64,000 nucleotides of DNA from positions 1 through 64,000 of the forward strand of contig NZ_JAJDOO010000016.1 of NCBI RefSeq assembly GCF_020595055.1. The letters are read 5' to 3'. Every line of letters begins with the position of its first letter. The first letter of the stretch is position 1. The notes beneath the pieces were generated by a model. The model ran no database searches. It had not been told where the DNA came from and saw only the letters and a program-made list of their open reading frames with translations. This stretch comes from Desulfosporosinus shakirovi (GTDB lineage Bacteria > Bacillota > Desulfitobacteriia > Desulfitobacteriales > Desulfitobacteriaceae). Shown here in pieces: positions 28,065 through 37,775 of this stretch. The position numbers were made by a program, and so were the translations under genes.

Positions 28065-28625
28065 TTATTGTTCCATCTGCTTTGCTAAGAAACCTGCAGC
28101 AGTTTCAACTAACTTGACCTCCAATTCACCCATCTTCATATTTAAATCTTTGGACATTAGGATCACTGCACCTATTGGATCTCCTTGTGAAATAATCGGT
28201 GCAACAACTTCACTGGTAACCTTACAATCTTCATCCTCATTTTCAGGGCAACTTTTACAGGAGGTATGTTCTCCTGCAACGCCTATTTGAATAGTTTTTC
28301 TTTCTTCCATAGCTTGTTCAATAGCTGGTCCTATCGCTTTATTTAGATACTCTTTCTTTGACGCACCCGCGACTGCAATGATCGTATCTCTGTCTGCGAT
28401 ACAAGTAATATGCCCAGTAGCTTCGAATAAAGAATCAGCATATTCCTTAGCAAACTCTCCCAATTCACGGATAGGAGAATATTTCTTTAATATTACTTCC
28501 CCTTCCCGATCTACGAAAATCTCTAACGGATCTCCTTCTCGAATACGAAGAGTCCGACGAATTTCTTTTGGAATAACGACACGACCGAGGTCATCAATTC
28601 TTCTTACTATACCTGTTGCTTTCAT
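28065..28625 (-). CDS. spoVT: Stage V sporulation protein T
   Basis: Late forespore transcription regulator. The 186-residue protein has an AbrB-type swapped-hairpin DNA-binding domain (1-50, MKATGIVRRIDDLGRVVIPKEIRRTL) and a C-terminal GAF domain. The GAF domain carries a Cys cluster, C123, C126 and C134 (SCKSCPENEDEDC), unlike Bacillus SpoVT as I know it. AAAGGAGG lies 11 nt before the ATG. The mfd-spoVT neighbourhood is conserved. Confidence 0.95.
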   Translation of the reverse strand: MKATGIVRRIDDLGRVVIPKEIRRTLRIREGDPLEIFVDREGEVILKKYSPIRELGEFAKEYADSLFEATGHITCIADRDTIIAVAGASKKEYLNKAIGPAIEQAMEERKTIQIGVAGEHTSCKSCPENEDEDCKVTSEVVAPIISQGDPIGAVILMSKDLNMKMGELEVKLVETAAGFLAKQMEQ

Positions 28626-28743
28626 AGACGTACATTCCTCCTTTTGTCGTTCCCGAAAACATATTTCGTCTTGTCCTTTTGTGAGCTAAATTCAATGATA
28701 GTATATATCTAGAGATTGCCAATTATTCATTATTTTCCAAGGT

Positions 28744-28778
28744 AAAATATAAGAGGGCATTTTCTAAATACCCTCTTA
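28744..28778 (-). terminator. Intrinsic terminator after prsA
   Basis: A 13-bp stem (28750-28762 with 28766-28778), 3-nt loop, followed by ATTTTA on the minus strand. Confidence 0.85.
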
Positions 28779-28789
28779 CGCTCGTTTTA

Positions 28790-29740
28790 TTAACTTTCTG
28801 GCTTATATCCTTGAGAATACTCTATTTTTGCATTTTTACGAAGGTCATCAAAATATGTCTGAAACTTGGTGTCTTTTGCCTGATTTAATGCGTCTTGCCC
28901 CACTTGATCTTTCACCTTCGCGAAGTCTGGTGATGATGCCTGTGTGTGAGCTTCAACCTTGATAACATGATAACCAAATTCTGTTTTTACTGGAGCTGTC
29001 GAAAAGGTACCCACTTCTTGAGCAAAGGCTGCAGTTTCAAATTCAGGAACCATTTTCCCTTTAGTAAACGTTCCCAGATCTCCGCCAGACTCGTTTGCCC
29101 CGGGCTCAATGGACTTTTCTTTCGCAAGTTGTTCGAAATTAACTCCCGTGCTAAGTTGCGCAATAATTGCCTTAGCTTCATCTTCAGTTTTAACCAAAAT
29201 ATGCCGTGCTTTTACACTTTCGGGCTGACTGTAATACGAAATATTCTGTTCATAAAAATTCTTTATATCATCATCGCTCACCTTGTTGTCACTGGTGACC
29301 TTCTCGTATACTGCCAAAAAATTCCTTAATTCAGGTTCTGTCATACCCTGCTGTACCAGTGTATCTTGAAATGTTGTTTCATCACCCATATTCTTTTTAA
29401 TAATATCTTCTTGCTCTTTTACTTTGGCATCCTCTGGATCAAGTCCAAGCTTCTTAACCTCTTGAGCAATCAGTTCCCCTTCTATCATACGATCTAATAA
29501 TTGGTTTTTAATTTGAGGCAATGCTTGCTTTCCTTGATCAGTGTCAAATTTCATACCTTGTTTTTCATAAGTTTTTTGTGCTTCAGTAACGCGGGCATCA
29601 TAATCTTTTACTAAGATTGAACTTTCGTTAACTTTAACAGCCCATTTACCGCCAACCAGCGAAGAGCACCCCGTGGTCACAAACATCAACGCCAGGACTC
29701 CGTAAATTAACCCCACGCGGGACTTTTTCAATATAGACAC
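28790..29740 (-). CDS. prsA: PrsA-type peptidyl-prolyl isomerase lipoprotein
   Basis: Extracytoplasmic folding factor of the parvulin family. The 316-residue protein has a lipoprotein signal with lipobox TTGC near residue 25, an N-terminal SurA-like helical domain, and a parvulin domain (about 175-270: ARHILVKTEDEAKAI, GGDLGTFTKGKMVPEFE, FGYHVIKVE). It lies 30 nt after mfd and is probably co-transcribed. Confidence 0.92.
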   Translation of the reverse strand: MSILKKSRVGLIYGVLALMFVTTGCSSLVGGKWAVKVNESSILVKDYDARVTEAQKTYEKQGMKFDTDQGKQALPQIKNQLLDRMIEGELIAQEVKKLGLDPEDAKVKEQEDIIKKNMGDETTFQDTLVQQGMTEPELRNFLAVYEKVTSDNKVSDDDIKNFYEQNISYYSQPESVKARHILVKTEDEAKAIIAQLSTGVNFEQLAKEKSIEPGANESGGDLGTFTKGKMVPEFETAAFAQEVGTFSTAPVKTEFGYHVIKVEAHTQASSPDFAKVKDQVGQDALNQAKDTKFQTYFDDLRKNAKIEYSQGYKPES

Positions 29741-29770
29741 ACCCTTTCAATTAGACATGGGAATAGTATA

Positions 29771-32700
29771 TCAAGGAGTTGTTCTTGAAGCAATGTCGTA
29801 AAATGTCGAAAGCACCCTGTGGACAGCCTTAATAGCCACTTCTTGGTCAAGCGTACGGATACGAACCTTGCACTCTAGATTTCCATTTTGCATAGATCTA
29901 AACGACAATGGATAGGGGGAAGCTGAAGCTGCAGACATCAAATGTTCTCCTGTTAGAAAATTGATATTTGCCAAGAAACGAAGGCTGACATTTTGTTTGA
30001 CTTGTTGGATTTGTTCGATTTTCAACGAACTTGCCAGTAATTTTATTCGAATAATTTCAATCAGATGCTCAACTTCACGTGGAGGGGTTCCAAAACGATC
30101 CAACAGTTCATCCACCATCTCAGTGAGTTGATCCTCATTTCGCACCATAGCCAGCCTTTGGTATAATGATGCCTTGGTTTGATTATCCGCAACGTAGGCA
30201 TCCGGCAAGAAGGCATCAACTTGAAGCTCAATGCTCGGTTCGACAATCTCTTCGAGCTTTTCTCCACGGAGTTCTTGGACCGCTTCCTTGAGCATCTGGC
30301 TATACATTTCAAATCCTACTGCAGATAAATGCCCATGCTGCTGAGCGCCAATTAAGTTCCCTGCACCGCGAATCTCTAAATCACGCATGGCGATTTTGAA
30401 TCCCGCTCCAAACTCTGTAAATTCTCGTATTGCCGCCAGACGTTTTTCTGCAATTTCCGTGAGAACCTTTTGAGGTTTATACAAAAGATACGTATACGCT
30501 TTACGATTGGAACGCCCGACGCGCCCTCGCAGTTGATAGAGTTGGGACAACCCGAAACGATCAGCTTCATCGATTATCAGAGTATTGGCGTTGGGCATAT
30601 CAAGGCCTGTTTCAATAATAGTGGTGGAGACTAAAACATCCATCTCGTGTTCTAAAAAATCAAGCATAACCCGTTCCAATTCCCTCTCACGCATTTGTCC
30701 GTGGGCAACCCCGAACCTCGCTTCAGGAACTAATTGACTCAAGAAATTAGTAACCTTGTCCATGTCCTCAACTCGATTATGAACATAGAACACTTGGCCC
30801 CCGCGTTGGATCTCACGCCGTATTGCCTCACGTACCACATCCGCTCTAAATTCAGTAACGTACGTCTGCACAGGATAACGACCTTCGGGCGGGGTCTCAA
30901 TGACACTCATATCCCTAACTCCCACGAGCGACATATGTAAAGTTCTCGGGATCGGAGTAGCAGACAATGTCAATACATCCACATTCCCCTTTAACGTTTT
31001 TAACTTTTCCTTGTGCGCAACCCCAAAACGTTGCTCCTCGTCGATTACCAATAAGCCTAAATCACTAAATTTAACTACTTCTGAGAGAATGCGATGCGTC
31101 CCAACAATAACATCAATTCGCCCTTCCTTCAGGCCCTGAATTATTTCCTTTTGCTCTTTCTGAGAACGGAAACGACTCAGCATTTCGATGGTAATCGGAT
31201 ACCCGATAAAACGTTCTTTGAAGGTATTAAAATGTTGCTGAGCCAAAATAGTTGTAGGAACAAGTACCGCGACTTGCTTGCTGTCCATCACAGCTTTAAA
31301 GGCTGCCCGAAGGGCAACTTCGGTTTTACCGTACCCCACATCTCCACAGAGTAACCGATCCATGGGACGTGAGCGCATCATATCTTTCTTCACATCTGCA
31401 ATACTCTGAATTTGATCCGGGGTTTCAACATAAGGAAACTTTTCCTCAAATTCAGTTTGCCATACATTATCTTGGGAAAAAGCAAAACCTTGGACAGCCT
31501 CCCTTTGAGCATATAACTTTACCAAATCAATAGCCATTTCCTTGACAGCACTTCGCGTTTTCCTCTTTACTTTATACCACTCAGATCCCCCAAGTTTATA
31601 AAGCTTAGGCAGTGTTTCCCCAGCACTCCCTAAATACTTCTGCAGGAGATGCAACTGATCTAAAGGAACATAGAGTCGGTCTTCCCCGGCATAGCGAATT
31701 CCAAAATAGTCTTTAGCTATACCGCCCACTTCCAGCCGCTCTATGCCAGTAAATTGACCTATTCCATGGTGGACATGCACTACAAAGTCCCCGGGTTTAA
31801 GGTCCGCAATAAATATATTCTTTTGGGCAGGAGCACTAGGCTTCTTGCTAATCGCCTTACTCTCTCGTTTATAGATTTCTGTCTCGGTGAGAATAACTAG
31901 TTTGCCGAGAGGCAACTCAAATCCTTGATCAAGCGAAAATGGATAGATATAAACATTTCCTTCCTCAATCGGATCCAGAAGTTCCTTACGAGATGCTGTC
32001 ACTCCACGATCCTTTAAGCCCTGAATTAATCGTTCAACATGATCTTCATCCCCGACAAATAATGCTACCACATTGCCGGCATCCTTACGATGTACAATCT
32101 CATCAACCAATTTATTTGTTTTTCCCATGAAACCCGTTAACGGTCGAGCGTTAAGGTTAAATATCCTCTTCGGAGAAAGCCCAGGAGCCTGCCTCAACAG
32201 AGTTGAGAGTCCAATCAAGGGGTGATGTTCACCATGCTTTAATAACTCCTCGTAGACAATAAATTGCGACTCGGGATGAACAACTCCTTCACCGTTTTCC
32301 AATTGCTGCGTAAATTCAAGTAAGCGTTCATTGGCCTGAAACTCTAATTGTTCCTTTAAACGAAGCGGCTCATCTAAAACCACAAAATGGTCGTCAGTAA
32401 GATATGAGAAAAATGGAACGAGCGGAGTATTTACTAAGCTTAAGAAGGGATAAACATTTTCGTCTAAAATACCCTGCTCAAGTCGTTCCACTAGTAAATC
32501 AACTTTATTTTGTAATCGTTCAGCAGCTTCTTTTCTCCCTGAACGCTGAAGACGGCCCGTTGTTTTACGAGCTTCCGCCCGAATTGCAAAGCGCAGTTCT
32601 CCAAGTTCTTCCTTAGTTACGATATATTCCATAGCCGGAGATACCAAGACCTTATTCTTGGAACCGGTTGATTTCTGCGTTCCCAAATCAAAGGTTCGAA

Positions 32701-33313
32701 TGGAATCAACTTCATCATCGAAAAACTCAATCCGCACCGCTTCCCCATCCAAGGGGGCAATGTCCAAAATCCCTCCTCTTAAGGCAAACTGACCATGCCC
32801 TTCAACCGTCTCGATCCGTTCGTACCCTCCAGTAGTTAATAAAGACAGCACTTCGGACAAGTTATATTTTTGCCCTATTTCAAAGGAAAGCGTAAATTTT
32901 TTCCATCTATCGATTGAAAATAACCGTCGTTCTACAGCAAGAACAGAGGCAACCACAGTACACTTCCGATCGTGAGCCAGCTGATTTAAAACACGAATTC
33001 TTTCTGCGGTTGTTTCTCTGCTTTTGCCCAATATTTCAAATGGGAGCCATTCCGTTGTCGGCAGATGCAGAATGGTTTGGCCATTACACCAAGTACGCAA
33101 ATCATTGGCCCACTTTTGAGCCTGCTCCTCCGAATAAGTTAAAATCAACCCTGGTTTAGACTTTTGGAAAAGCTGAGCGACAAAGGCTGCCTTTTGGCTT
33201 CCCGTTAAATCATAAATCATTTGGGGCCACTCTCCATGGCTTAAGGACTGATTAATCTCCTTAATATCGAGCCCCCGACGAAGATAACTGTGAATAGTAT
33301 TCAAAATGTCCAT
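29771..33313 (-). CDS. mfd: Transcription-repair coupling factor Mfd
   Basis: Removes stalled RNA polymerase and recruits UvrA. The 1180-residue protein contains the UvrB-homology module, the CarD-like polymerase-interaction domain (KPGDFVVHVHHGIGQFTGIE), the translocase with CGDVGYGKTEVALRA (Walker A), DEEQRFG (Walker B-type box), GRVGRSNRKAY (motif VI) and the C-terminal TRCF domain. Length is normal. The fin-mfd order is conserved from Bacillus. Confidence 0.97.
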   Translation of the reverse strand: MDILNTIHSYLRRGLDIKEINQSLSHGEWPQMIYDLTGSQKAAFVAQLFQKSKPGLILTYSEEQAQKWANDLRTWCNGQTILHLPTTEWLPFEILGKSRETTAERIRVLNQLAHDRKCTVVASVLAVERRLFSIDRWKKFTLSFEIGQKYNLSEVLSLLTTGGYERIETVEGHGQFALRGGILDIAPLDGEAVRIEFFDDEVDSIRTFDLGTQKSTGSKNKVLVSPAMEYIVTKEELGELRFAIRAEARKTTGRLQRSGRKEAAERLQNKVDLLVERLEQGILDENVYPFLSLVNTPLVPFFSYLTDDHFVVLDEPLRLKEQLEFQANERLLEFTQQLENGEGVVHPESQFIVYEELLKHGEHHPLIGLSTLLRQAPGLSPKRIFNLNARPLTGFMGKTNKLVDEIVHRKDAGNVVALFVGDEDHVERLIQGLKDRGVTASRKELLDPIEEGNVYIYPFSLDQGFELPLGKLVILTETEIYKRESKAISKKPSAPAQKNIFIADLKPGDFVVHVHHGIGQFTGIERLEVGGIAKDYFGIRYAGEDRLYVPLDQLHLLQKYLGSAGETLPKLYKLGGSEWYKVKRKTRSAVKEMAIDLVKLYAQREAVQGFAFSQDNVWQTEFEEKFPYVETPDQIQSIADVKKDMMRSRPMDRLLCGDVGYGKTEVALRAAFKAVMDSKQVAVLVPTTILAQQHFNTFKERFIGYPITIEMLSRFRSQKEQKEIIQGLKEGRIDVIVGTHRILSEVVKFSDLGLLVIDEEQRFGVAHKEKLKTLKGNVDVLTLSATPIPRTLHMSLVGVRDMSVIETPPEGRYPVQTYVTEFRADVVREAIRREIQRGGQVFYVHNRVEDMDKVTNFLSQLVPEARFGVAHGQMRERELERVMLDFLEHEMDVLVSTTIIETGLDMPNANTLIIDEADRFGLSQLYQLRGRVGRSNRKAYTYLLYKPQKVLTEIAEKRLAAIREFTEFGAGFKIAMRDLEIRGAGNLIGAQQHGHLSAVGFEMYSQMLKEAVQELRGEKLEEIVEPSIELQVDAFLPDAYVADNQTKASLYQRLAMVRNEDQLTEMVDELLDRFGTPPREVEHLIEIIRIKLLASSLKIEQIQQVKQNVSLRFLANINFLTGEHLMSAASASPYPLSFRSMQNGNLECKVRIRTLDQEVAIKAVHRVLSTFYDIASRTTP

Positions 33314-33326
33314 CCTTTCGGGTAAT

Positions 33327-33401
33327 TAAAAAGATGAACGTCCGTATGGACCCCCATTCGCCTGCCCCTAAAGCCAAATAAGGGTTACGGCGGCGTTCAT
33401 C
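33327..33401 (-). ncRNA. Structured element between fin and mfd ending in a U-tract
   Basis: Minus strand: GATGAACG (33394-33401) pairs with CGTTCATC (33333-33340), then CCGTA (33386-33390 region) with TACGG (33342-33346), enclosing a 39-nt loop with ACCC/GGGT pairing, followed by TTTTTAATTA. It may be a large terminator or attenuator for pth-fin or a processed RNA. The pairing is seen; the function is inferred. Confidence 0.5.
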
Positions 33402-33459
33402 GATATTGATCCCGTCTAGTCATTGCTTGCCATTTTAAAGACCAATGCCAAGCCTTCCA

Positions 33460-33636
33460 TTAATGATATACGTTACAAGGCTCTGTTTTCATGTCATTAA
33501 GACAATCTGTACAAAGCGCATATGCCACATTTCCAATGATATCCATTATAGGATCCGAGTTATTGCTGGTCAAGTCATCTAACTCAATCTCTCCAATAAT
33601 TCGATCACAAGTATGGCAGACTTTAAATATTTTCAT
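33460..33636 (-). CDS. fin: Anti-sigma-F factor Fin
   Basis: Small zinc-binding inhibitor that helps switch from sigma-F to sigma-G. The 58-residue protein has two CxxC pairs (C7/C10 and C42/C45). The ATG of MKIFKVCHTC is preceded by GGAGGTGA, which rules out a longer upstream start. Identification rests on the Cys pattern, size and the pth-fin-mfd position that Fin (YabK) occupies in Bacillus. Confidence 0.85.
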   Translation of the reverse strand: MKIFKVCHTCDRIIGEIELDDLTSNNSDPIMDIIGNVAYALCTDCLNDMKTEPCNVYH

Positions 33637-33695
33637 CCTGTAATCACCTCCCTTTGCTAGTAGAATTACCCCTAGCACAGGAGGTTATACTCAAC

Positions 33696-34253
33696 CTAAC
33701 GATGATATAAGTTCATAGCCCGCTCAGGTTCCCCATTAATCCATAGATAGCTCACCTTTTCCGCACGCCCTAATACATCATCTAACAAAGCATATTCATC
33801 TTCCACGAAGGGAGCGAGCACGTAGCGGGCCGGGTCCCACTCTTTTGGCGGACGACCTATCCCCAACTTCAGCCGCCATAATTTTTCCGATCCTAATTCC
33901 GCTTGAATGGATTTGATCCCGTTATGTCCACCTGCACTTCCCTGATCACGCAGACGGATTTTGCCAAGCGGCAAATCCATATCATCTTGAACTATTAATA
34001 CATCCTCTTGAGCAATTTTGTAAAAATGAATAAGCTCACTCACCGAACGGCCGCTCAAATTCATAAATGTTTGAGGCTTTAAAAGAAATAGCCGCTCTCC
34101 CTCAATATTCGCCTCTGCCAATAATCCCTGAAACTTTGCACGAAATTGCAACTTATGAACTTCTGCCAGCAGATCAACCAGCAAGAAACCAATATTATGG
34201 CGGGTCTCTTCATATTGAGAGCCAGGGTTTCCAAGACCAACAATAACCTTCAT
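33696..34253 (-). CDS. pth: Peptidyl-tRNA hydrolase
   Basis: Releases tRNA from prematurely dropped peptidyl-tRNA. The 185-residue protein has [20 protein letters not shown], with the catalytic His in RHNIGF, and the [13 protein letters not shown] and GGHNGIKSI segments. I start at this ATG because GGAGGTGA lies 6 nt upstream. It is followed 60 nt later by fin. Confidence 0.96.
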   Translation of the reverse strand: MKVIVGLGNPGSQYEETRHNIGFLLVDLLAEVHKLQFRAKFQGLLAEANIEGERLFLLKPQTFMNLSGRSVSELIHFYKIAQEDVLIVQDDMDLPLGKIRLRDQGSAGGHNGIKSIQAELGSEKLWRLKLGIGRPPKEWDPARYVLAPFVEDEYALLDDVLGRAEKVSYLWINGEPERAMNLYHR

Positions 34254-34269
34254 TCTAATCACCTCCAAA

Positions 34270-34298
34270 GCATATTCATTCGATGCAATGAATACATT
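34270..34298 (+). promoter_or_regulatory. Sigma-E-like promoter before the PRC-barrel gene
   Basis: GCATATT (34270-34276), 14-nt spacer, AATACATT (34291-34298). This matches the mother-cell sigma-E pattern (kmATATT, 13-15 nt, CATACAnT) except at the first base of the -10. Confidence 0.5.
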
Positions 34299-34346
34299 CT
34301 TTAAGAATAGAAAACGGATCAAGACTAAATAAAGGGGGGGTGAACT

Positions 34347-35066
34347 ATGAAACCCAGCCGTAAATTCTTATCATTACCTATCATTTCCCTTCAGGAAGGG
34401 CAACAACTAGGGTATGTAAAAAGCCTAATTCTAAATGCTGGTACAAAGTCCCTTGCCGCAATCGTCGTAGACCCTAAAGGCTTTTTTAAGGATCAGCGCA
34501 TTATCCCCTATTCTAAAGTTGTCAGCGTCGGCGATGACGCAATTACCATTAACAAGGAATCTCATGTTGAAAAGACCTCCAGCTTACCTGAATTGTTAGA
34601 TTTAGTCAAAGAAAAACTGACCATCATCGGAACAAAAATGGTGACGGAAACAGGAAAAACCCTTGGAACTGCCGACGAATACTACGTCGATCCAAGTACG
34701 GGAAAAATAACTCAAATCGAAATCTCAGGTGGTAAACTCGAAGGATTTCTAAATGGTAAGGCATGGATTTCAGCAGAATACATTACGACGATCGGTCATG
34801 ATGTTATTGTAATCCAAAAAGGAAGCGAAAATGCACTAACCGTGTCTGACAAAGGACTCAGTGATTCATTTAAAAATCTGATTCACACAACATCTAACCT
34901 AGCCTCAGAAAAAACTCACACCATCAGTAATTACTTTAAGAAAGAAAGAGTCAAACCTCAAACCGCTCCAGAGAAGGCTGCCATCATCTTTCCTGAAACC
35001 CAAGTTATCTCACCAACTGAACAGACTGTTTCAGAAATAACTACAACTAAAGACCCCCTGGGGTGA
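34347..35066 (+). CDS. PRC-barrel domain protein, probably sporulation-linked
   Basis: The 239-residue protein has two PRC-barrel-like repeats: 5-70 ([21 protein letters not shown]) and 85-155 ([26 protein letters not shown]). A low-complexity Thr/Pro/Glu-rich tail from about 190 follows. PRC barrels act as small adaptor or ligand-binding folds, and related YlmC/YmxH proteins are linked to sporulation. It is one of only four plus-strand genes here. AAAGGGGGGG precedes the ATG, and a sigma-E-like promoter lies upstream. Confidence 0.8.
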   Translation: MKPSRKFLSLPIISLQEGQQLGYVKSLILNAGTKSLAAIVVDPKGFFKDQRIIPYSKVVSVGDDAITINKESHVEKTSSLPELLDLVKEKLTIIGTKMVTETGKTLGTADEYYVDPSTGKITQIEISGGKLEGFLNGKAWISAEYITTIGHDVIVIQKGSENALTVSDKGLSDSFKNLIHTTSNLASEKTHTISNYFKKERVKPQTAPEKAAIIFPETQVISPTEQTVSEITTTKDPLG

Positions 35067-35085
35067 CACCCCGGGGGCCTTTTTT
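35054..35085 (+). terminator. Intrinsic terminator overlapping the PRC-barrel stop codon
   Basis: A GC-rich 10-bp stem (35055-35064 with 35068-35077) and 3-nt loop containing the end of the TGA stop, followed by six U residues. Confidence 0.9.
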
Positions 35086-35177
35086 ACACTAATCAGAAAC
35101 GTAACTCTCTGGAAGCATAAGTCCTTGGCTACAACGACACTCGGCCAGCAAATGGGCTTGGGGCCGGCAAGTTCTAT

Positions 35178-36119
35178 TTAGCTGAAAAGTTTGCTCACCG
35201 AAAGATCCTCATGAATGCGAACAATAGCCTCTCCTAAGAGTGGAGCAACGGATAATACTTTAATCTGTGGAATTACTTTCTCTTGGGTTAAGGGAATCGT
35301 ATTCGTCACAACGAGCTCCCGAATAACAGAATTAGCTAAACGTTCGACAGCAGGTCCGGATAATACCGGGTGAGTACAACAAGCATATACTTCCTTCGCG
35401 CCTCGATCAACAAGAGCTTGGGCCCCTTGGGTAATAGTTCCTGCTGTATCGATTATGTCGTCAATCATAATCACGGTTTTGCCCTTCAGCTCGCCAATGA
35501 CATGCATTATTTCGGAAACATTGGCTTCCGGTCTCCGCTTATCAATAATAGCAAGCGTAGCGCCAATTCGTTCAGCCAGGTCTCTGGCTCGTGTAACTCC
35601 ACCTAAATCAGGAGAAACAACACAAATGTTTTCCAGGCCTTTTTCTCTAAAATATTCTGCCAGAATTGGGACACCAGGCAAATGATCAAGCGGAATATCA
35701 AAAAATCCTTGGATTGCTGGAGCATGTAAGTCCATAGTTACCACACGATCCGCTCCCGCGGTTGTAATTAGATTTGCCATTAGTTTTGCCGTGATGGGAT
35801 CACGAGCTCTGGTCTTGCGCTCTTGACGAGCATAACCGTAATAGGGCATCACTGCCGTAATACGACGCGCTGAAGCCCTGCGAATAGCATCAATCATAAT
35901 TAATAATTCCATGATGTTATCATTCGTTGGATGGCAGGTAGGTTGAACAACATAAATATCCGCCCCCCGAACGCTTTCATCTATGGCAAGACAAGTCTCT
36001 CCGTCTTGGAAACGTTTAATCTTTGCTTCACCTAGCGGTACTCCTAAATAGTCTACAATTTCTTGTGCCAATGGACGATTAGCATTCCCACAAAAAATTT
36101 TAAATTCTTTTGCTGCCAT
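35178..36119 (-). CDS. prs: Ribose-phosphate pyrophosphokinase
   Basis: Makes PRPP from ribose 5-phosphate and ATP. The 313-residue protein has ATP-loop residues in [18 protein letters not shown], the VSPDLGG segment and the PRPP-binding [13 protein letters not shown]. It is 15 nt after glmU in the conserved glmU-prs pair. Confidence 0.97.
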   Translation of the reverse strand: MAAKEFKIFCGNANRPLAQEIVDYLGVPLGEAKIKRFQDGETCLAIDESVRGADIYVVQPTCHPTNDNIMELLIMIDAIRRASARRITAVMPYYGYARQERKTRARDPITAKLMANLITTAGADRVVTMDLHAPAIQGFFDIPLDHLPGVPILAEYFREKGLENICVVSPDLGGVTRARDLAERIGATLAIIDKRRPEANVSEIMHVIGELKGKTVIMIDDIIDTAGTITQGAQALVDRGAKEVYACCTHPVLSGPAVERLANSVIRELVVTNTIPLTQEKVIPQIKVLSVAPLLGEAIVRIHEDLSVSKLFS

Positions 36120-36134
36120 GCCTCTTTCTGCCCC

Positions 36135-37496
36135 CTATTTTATCTTTTCGCAATGCCAATTTTCCTTGACCACTTGTTGGCTCCGTTCAACGACCAAGGC
36201 CTTTGCTGGAACATTCTTTGTAATAGTAGATCCAGCACCCGTAACGGCATATTCCCCCACTTCAAGTGGAGCAACTAAATTTGTATTACTGCCGATGAAA
36301 GCGTGATCTCCAATTTTAGTGTGATGTTTGTTAACCCCGTCATAGTTACAGGTAATTGTGCCCGCTCCAATATTCGCGGATTTCCCAACATGTGTGTCTC
36401 CAATATAACTCAAATGGGGAATTTTTGCCCCCATTTCAACCCAACTGTTTTTGATTTCAACAAAGTCCCCTACTTTTACTCTTGCATCCAGTTTTGTGCC
36501 TGGTCTTAAATAGCTAAAAGGACCAATATGACAACACTCTCCGATCACCGCATCTCTGGCAACAGAGCAGGTTACTTCAGAACCGCGTCCAACCGTACAA
36601 TTCTCAAGGTTTGTCTGGGGACCGATCACTGAATCCTCTTCGATCTTTGTTTTCCCCACTAACCTTGTAAATGGCAGAATCGTAACGTCTTGAGCCAATA
36701 TTACTTCTGCATCGATAAAGGTTGACGCGGGATCTACAATCGTAACTCCTTCAGACATCCAATGCTCTAGAATGTTTTTCCGTACAATTCCTTCAGCTTC
36801 AGCTAATTGACCTCGACTATTAATTCCTAATGCTTCTTGGGGGTTCACAGTACGATACGTCAATACTTTTTTTTCATGCTTTAGTAAAACATCAAAAATT
36901 TCCGTTAAATAGTATTCCCCTTGTGCGTTCTGAGTAGTAATTTTTGTGAGAGCATCTCTAAGTGCAGACCCCTTGAAACAATATGTTCCAGTGTTAATCT
37001 CCTTAATTTCCCGTTCATCTGGAGCAGCATCCTTTTCCTCGACAATTCTAACGAGGTTCTCACCCTTTTTAATAATCCTGCCGTAACCAAAGGGTTGTTC
37101 CATATAGGATGTTAAGACTGTTGCGCTAGCCCCTTGCGCTTGATGCAATTTAACAAGTTCATTTAGAGTCTCGGATTTGAGCAACGGTTGATCCCCGCTT
37201 AAGACAAGAACGGTCTGTTCACCCTCTAAATAAGGCATAGCTTGCAGAACAGCATGCCCAGTACCAAGCTGTTCTGTCTGAACGATAATCTCCGCTCGAT
37301 TCTCTATAAGGGCTTCAACACCCTCTCGACCATGTCCTACGATAACCAGGGAGCGGTCAACTCCAGCTCGGCCCACTATATCTAAGACATGCTCAATGAG
37401 AGTTTTTCCAGCCAATGAATGCATGACTTTCGGCAATTTGGATTTCATTCTTGTGCCTTTTCCTGCCGCCATGATCACCGCTACCAAATTAGACAT
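36135..37496 (-). CDS. glmU: Bifunctional UDP-GlcNAc pyrophosphorylase / GlcN-1-P acetyltransferase
   Basis: Makes UDP-GlcNAc for peptidoglycan. The 453-residue protein has the N-terminal nucleotidyltransferase domain (MAAGKGTRMKSKLPKVM, 10-26) and the C-terminal left-handed beta-helix with YIGDTHVGKSANIGAGTITCNYDG. Length is normal. Confidence 0.97.
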   Translation of the reverse strand: MSNLVAVIMAAGKGTRMKSKLPKVMHSLAGKTLIEHVLDIVGRAGVDRSLVIVGHGREGVEALIENRAEIIVQTEQLGTGHAVLQAMPYLEGEQTVLVLSGDQPLLKSETLNELVKLHQAQGASATVLTSYMEQPFGYGRIIKKGENLVRIVEEKDAAPDEREIKEINTGTYCFKGSALRDALTKITTQNAQGEYYLTEIFDVLLKHEKKVLTYRTVNPQEALGINSRGQLAEAEGIVRKNILEHWMSEGVTIVDPASTFIDAEVILAQDVTILPFTRLVGKTKIEEDSVIGPQTNLENCTVGRGSEVTCSVARDAVIGECCHIGPFSYLRPGTKLDARVKVGDFVEIKNSWVEMGAKIPHLSYIGDTHVGKSANIGAGTITCNYDGVNKHHTKIGDHAFIGSNTNLVAPLEVGEYAVTGAGSTITKNVPAKALVVERSQQVVKENWHCEKIK

Positions 37497-37567
37497 AATC
37501 TAATTCGCCTCCAGCTCTAGTTTAACCTCTACTTATTTTATATACCCGTAAAGTATAACTTTCGGAT

Positions 37568-37608
37568 GGCATAAGCGCAACTAAGATTTCATTAGCCGTT
37601 TTTATGCC
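37568..37608. repeat. Nested palindromic element between spoVG and glmU
   Basis: GGCATAA at 37568 pairs with TTATGCC near 37602, enclosing a second CTAA/TTAG stem. The left arm, GGCATAAGCGCAACTAAG, resembles the reverse complement of AGTTGCACTTATGCC near 40665. It is intergenic and non-coding. Confidence 0.5.
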
Positions 37609-37704
37609 TAAAAATTGTTTATTCGCCAAATTAGGAAAGAATCCTTTTTTATTAGGCAGAAAGTATTAAAAGATGCTTTATCAAAAATTCCCTTTAACCT
37701 AAGT

Positions 37705-37759
37705 TTTTAGGCGTGCTAAAGGAGACCTAACTGCAAGGTCCCCTTTAGCACGCCTAAAA
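37705..37759. repeat. Very strong hairpin after spoVG
   Basis: A perfect 18-bp inverted repeat (37705-37722 with 37742-37759) contains an inner 5-bp stem GACCT/AGGTC. Neither strand has a real U-tract after it. It may end the spoVG transcript or insulate glmU. Confidence 0.75.
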
Positions 37760-37775
37760 TATCTAAATAAGCTCT

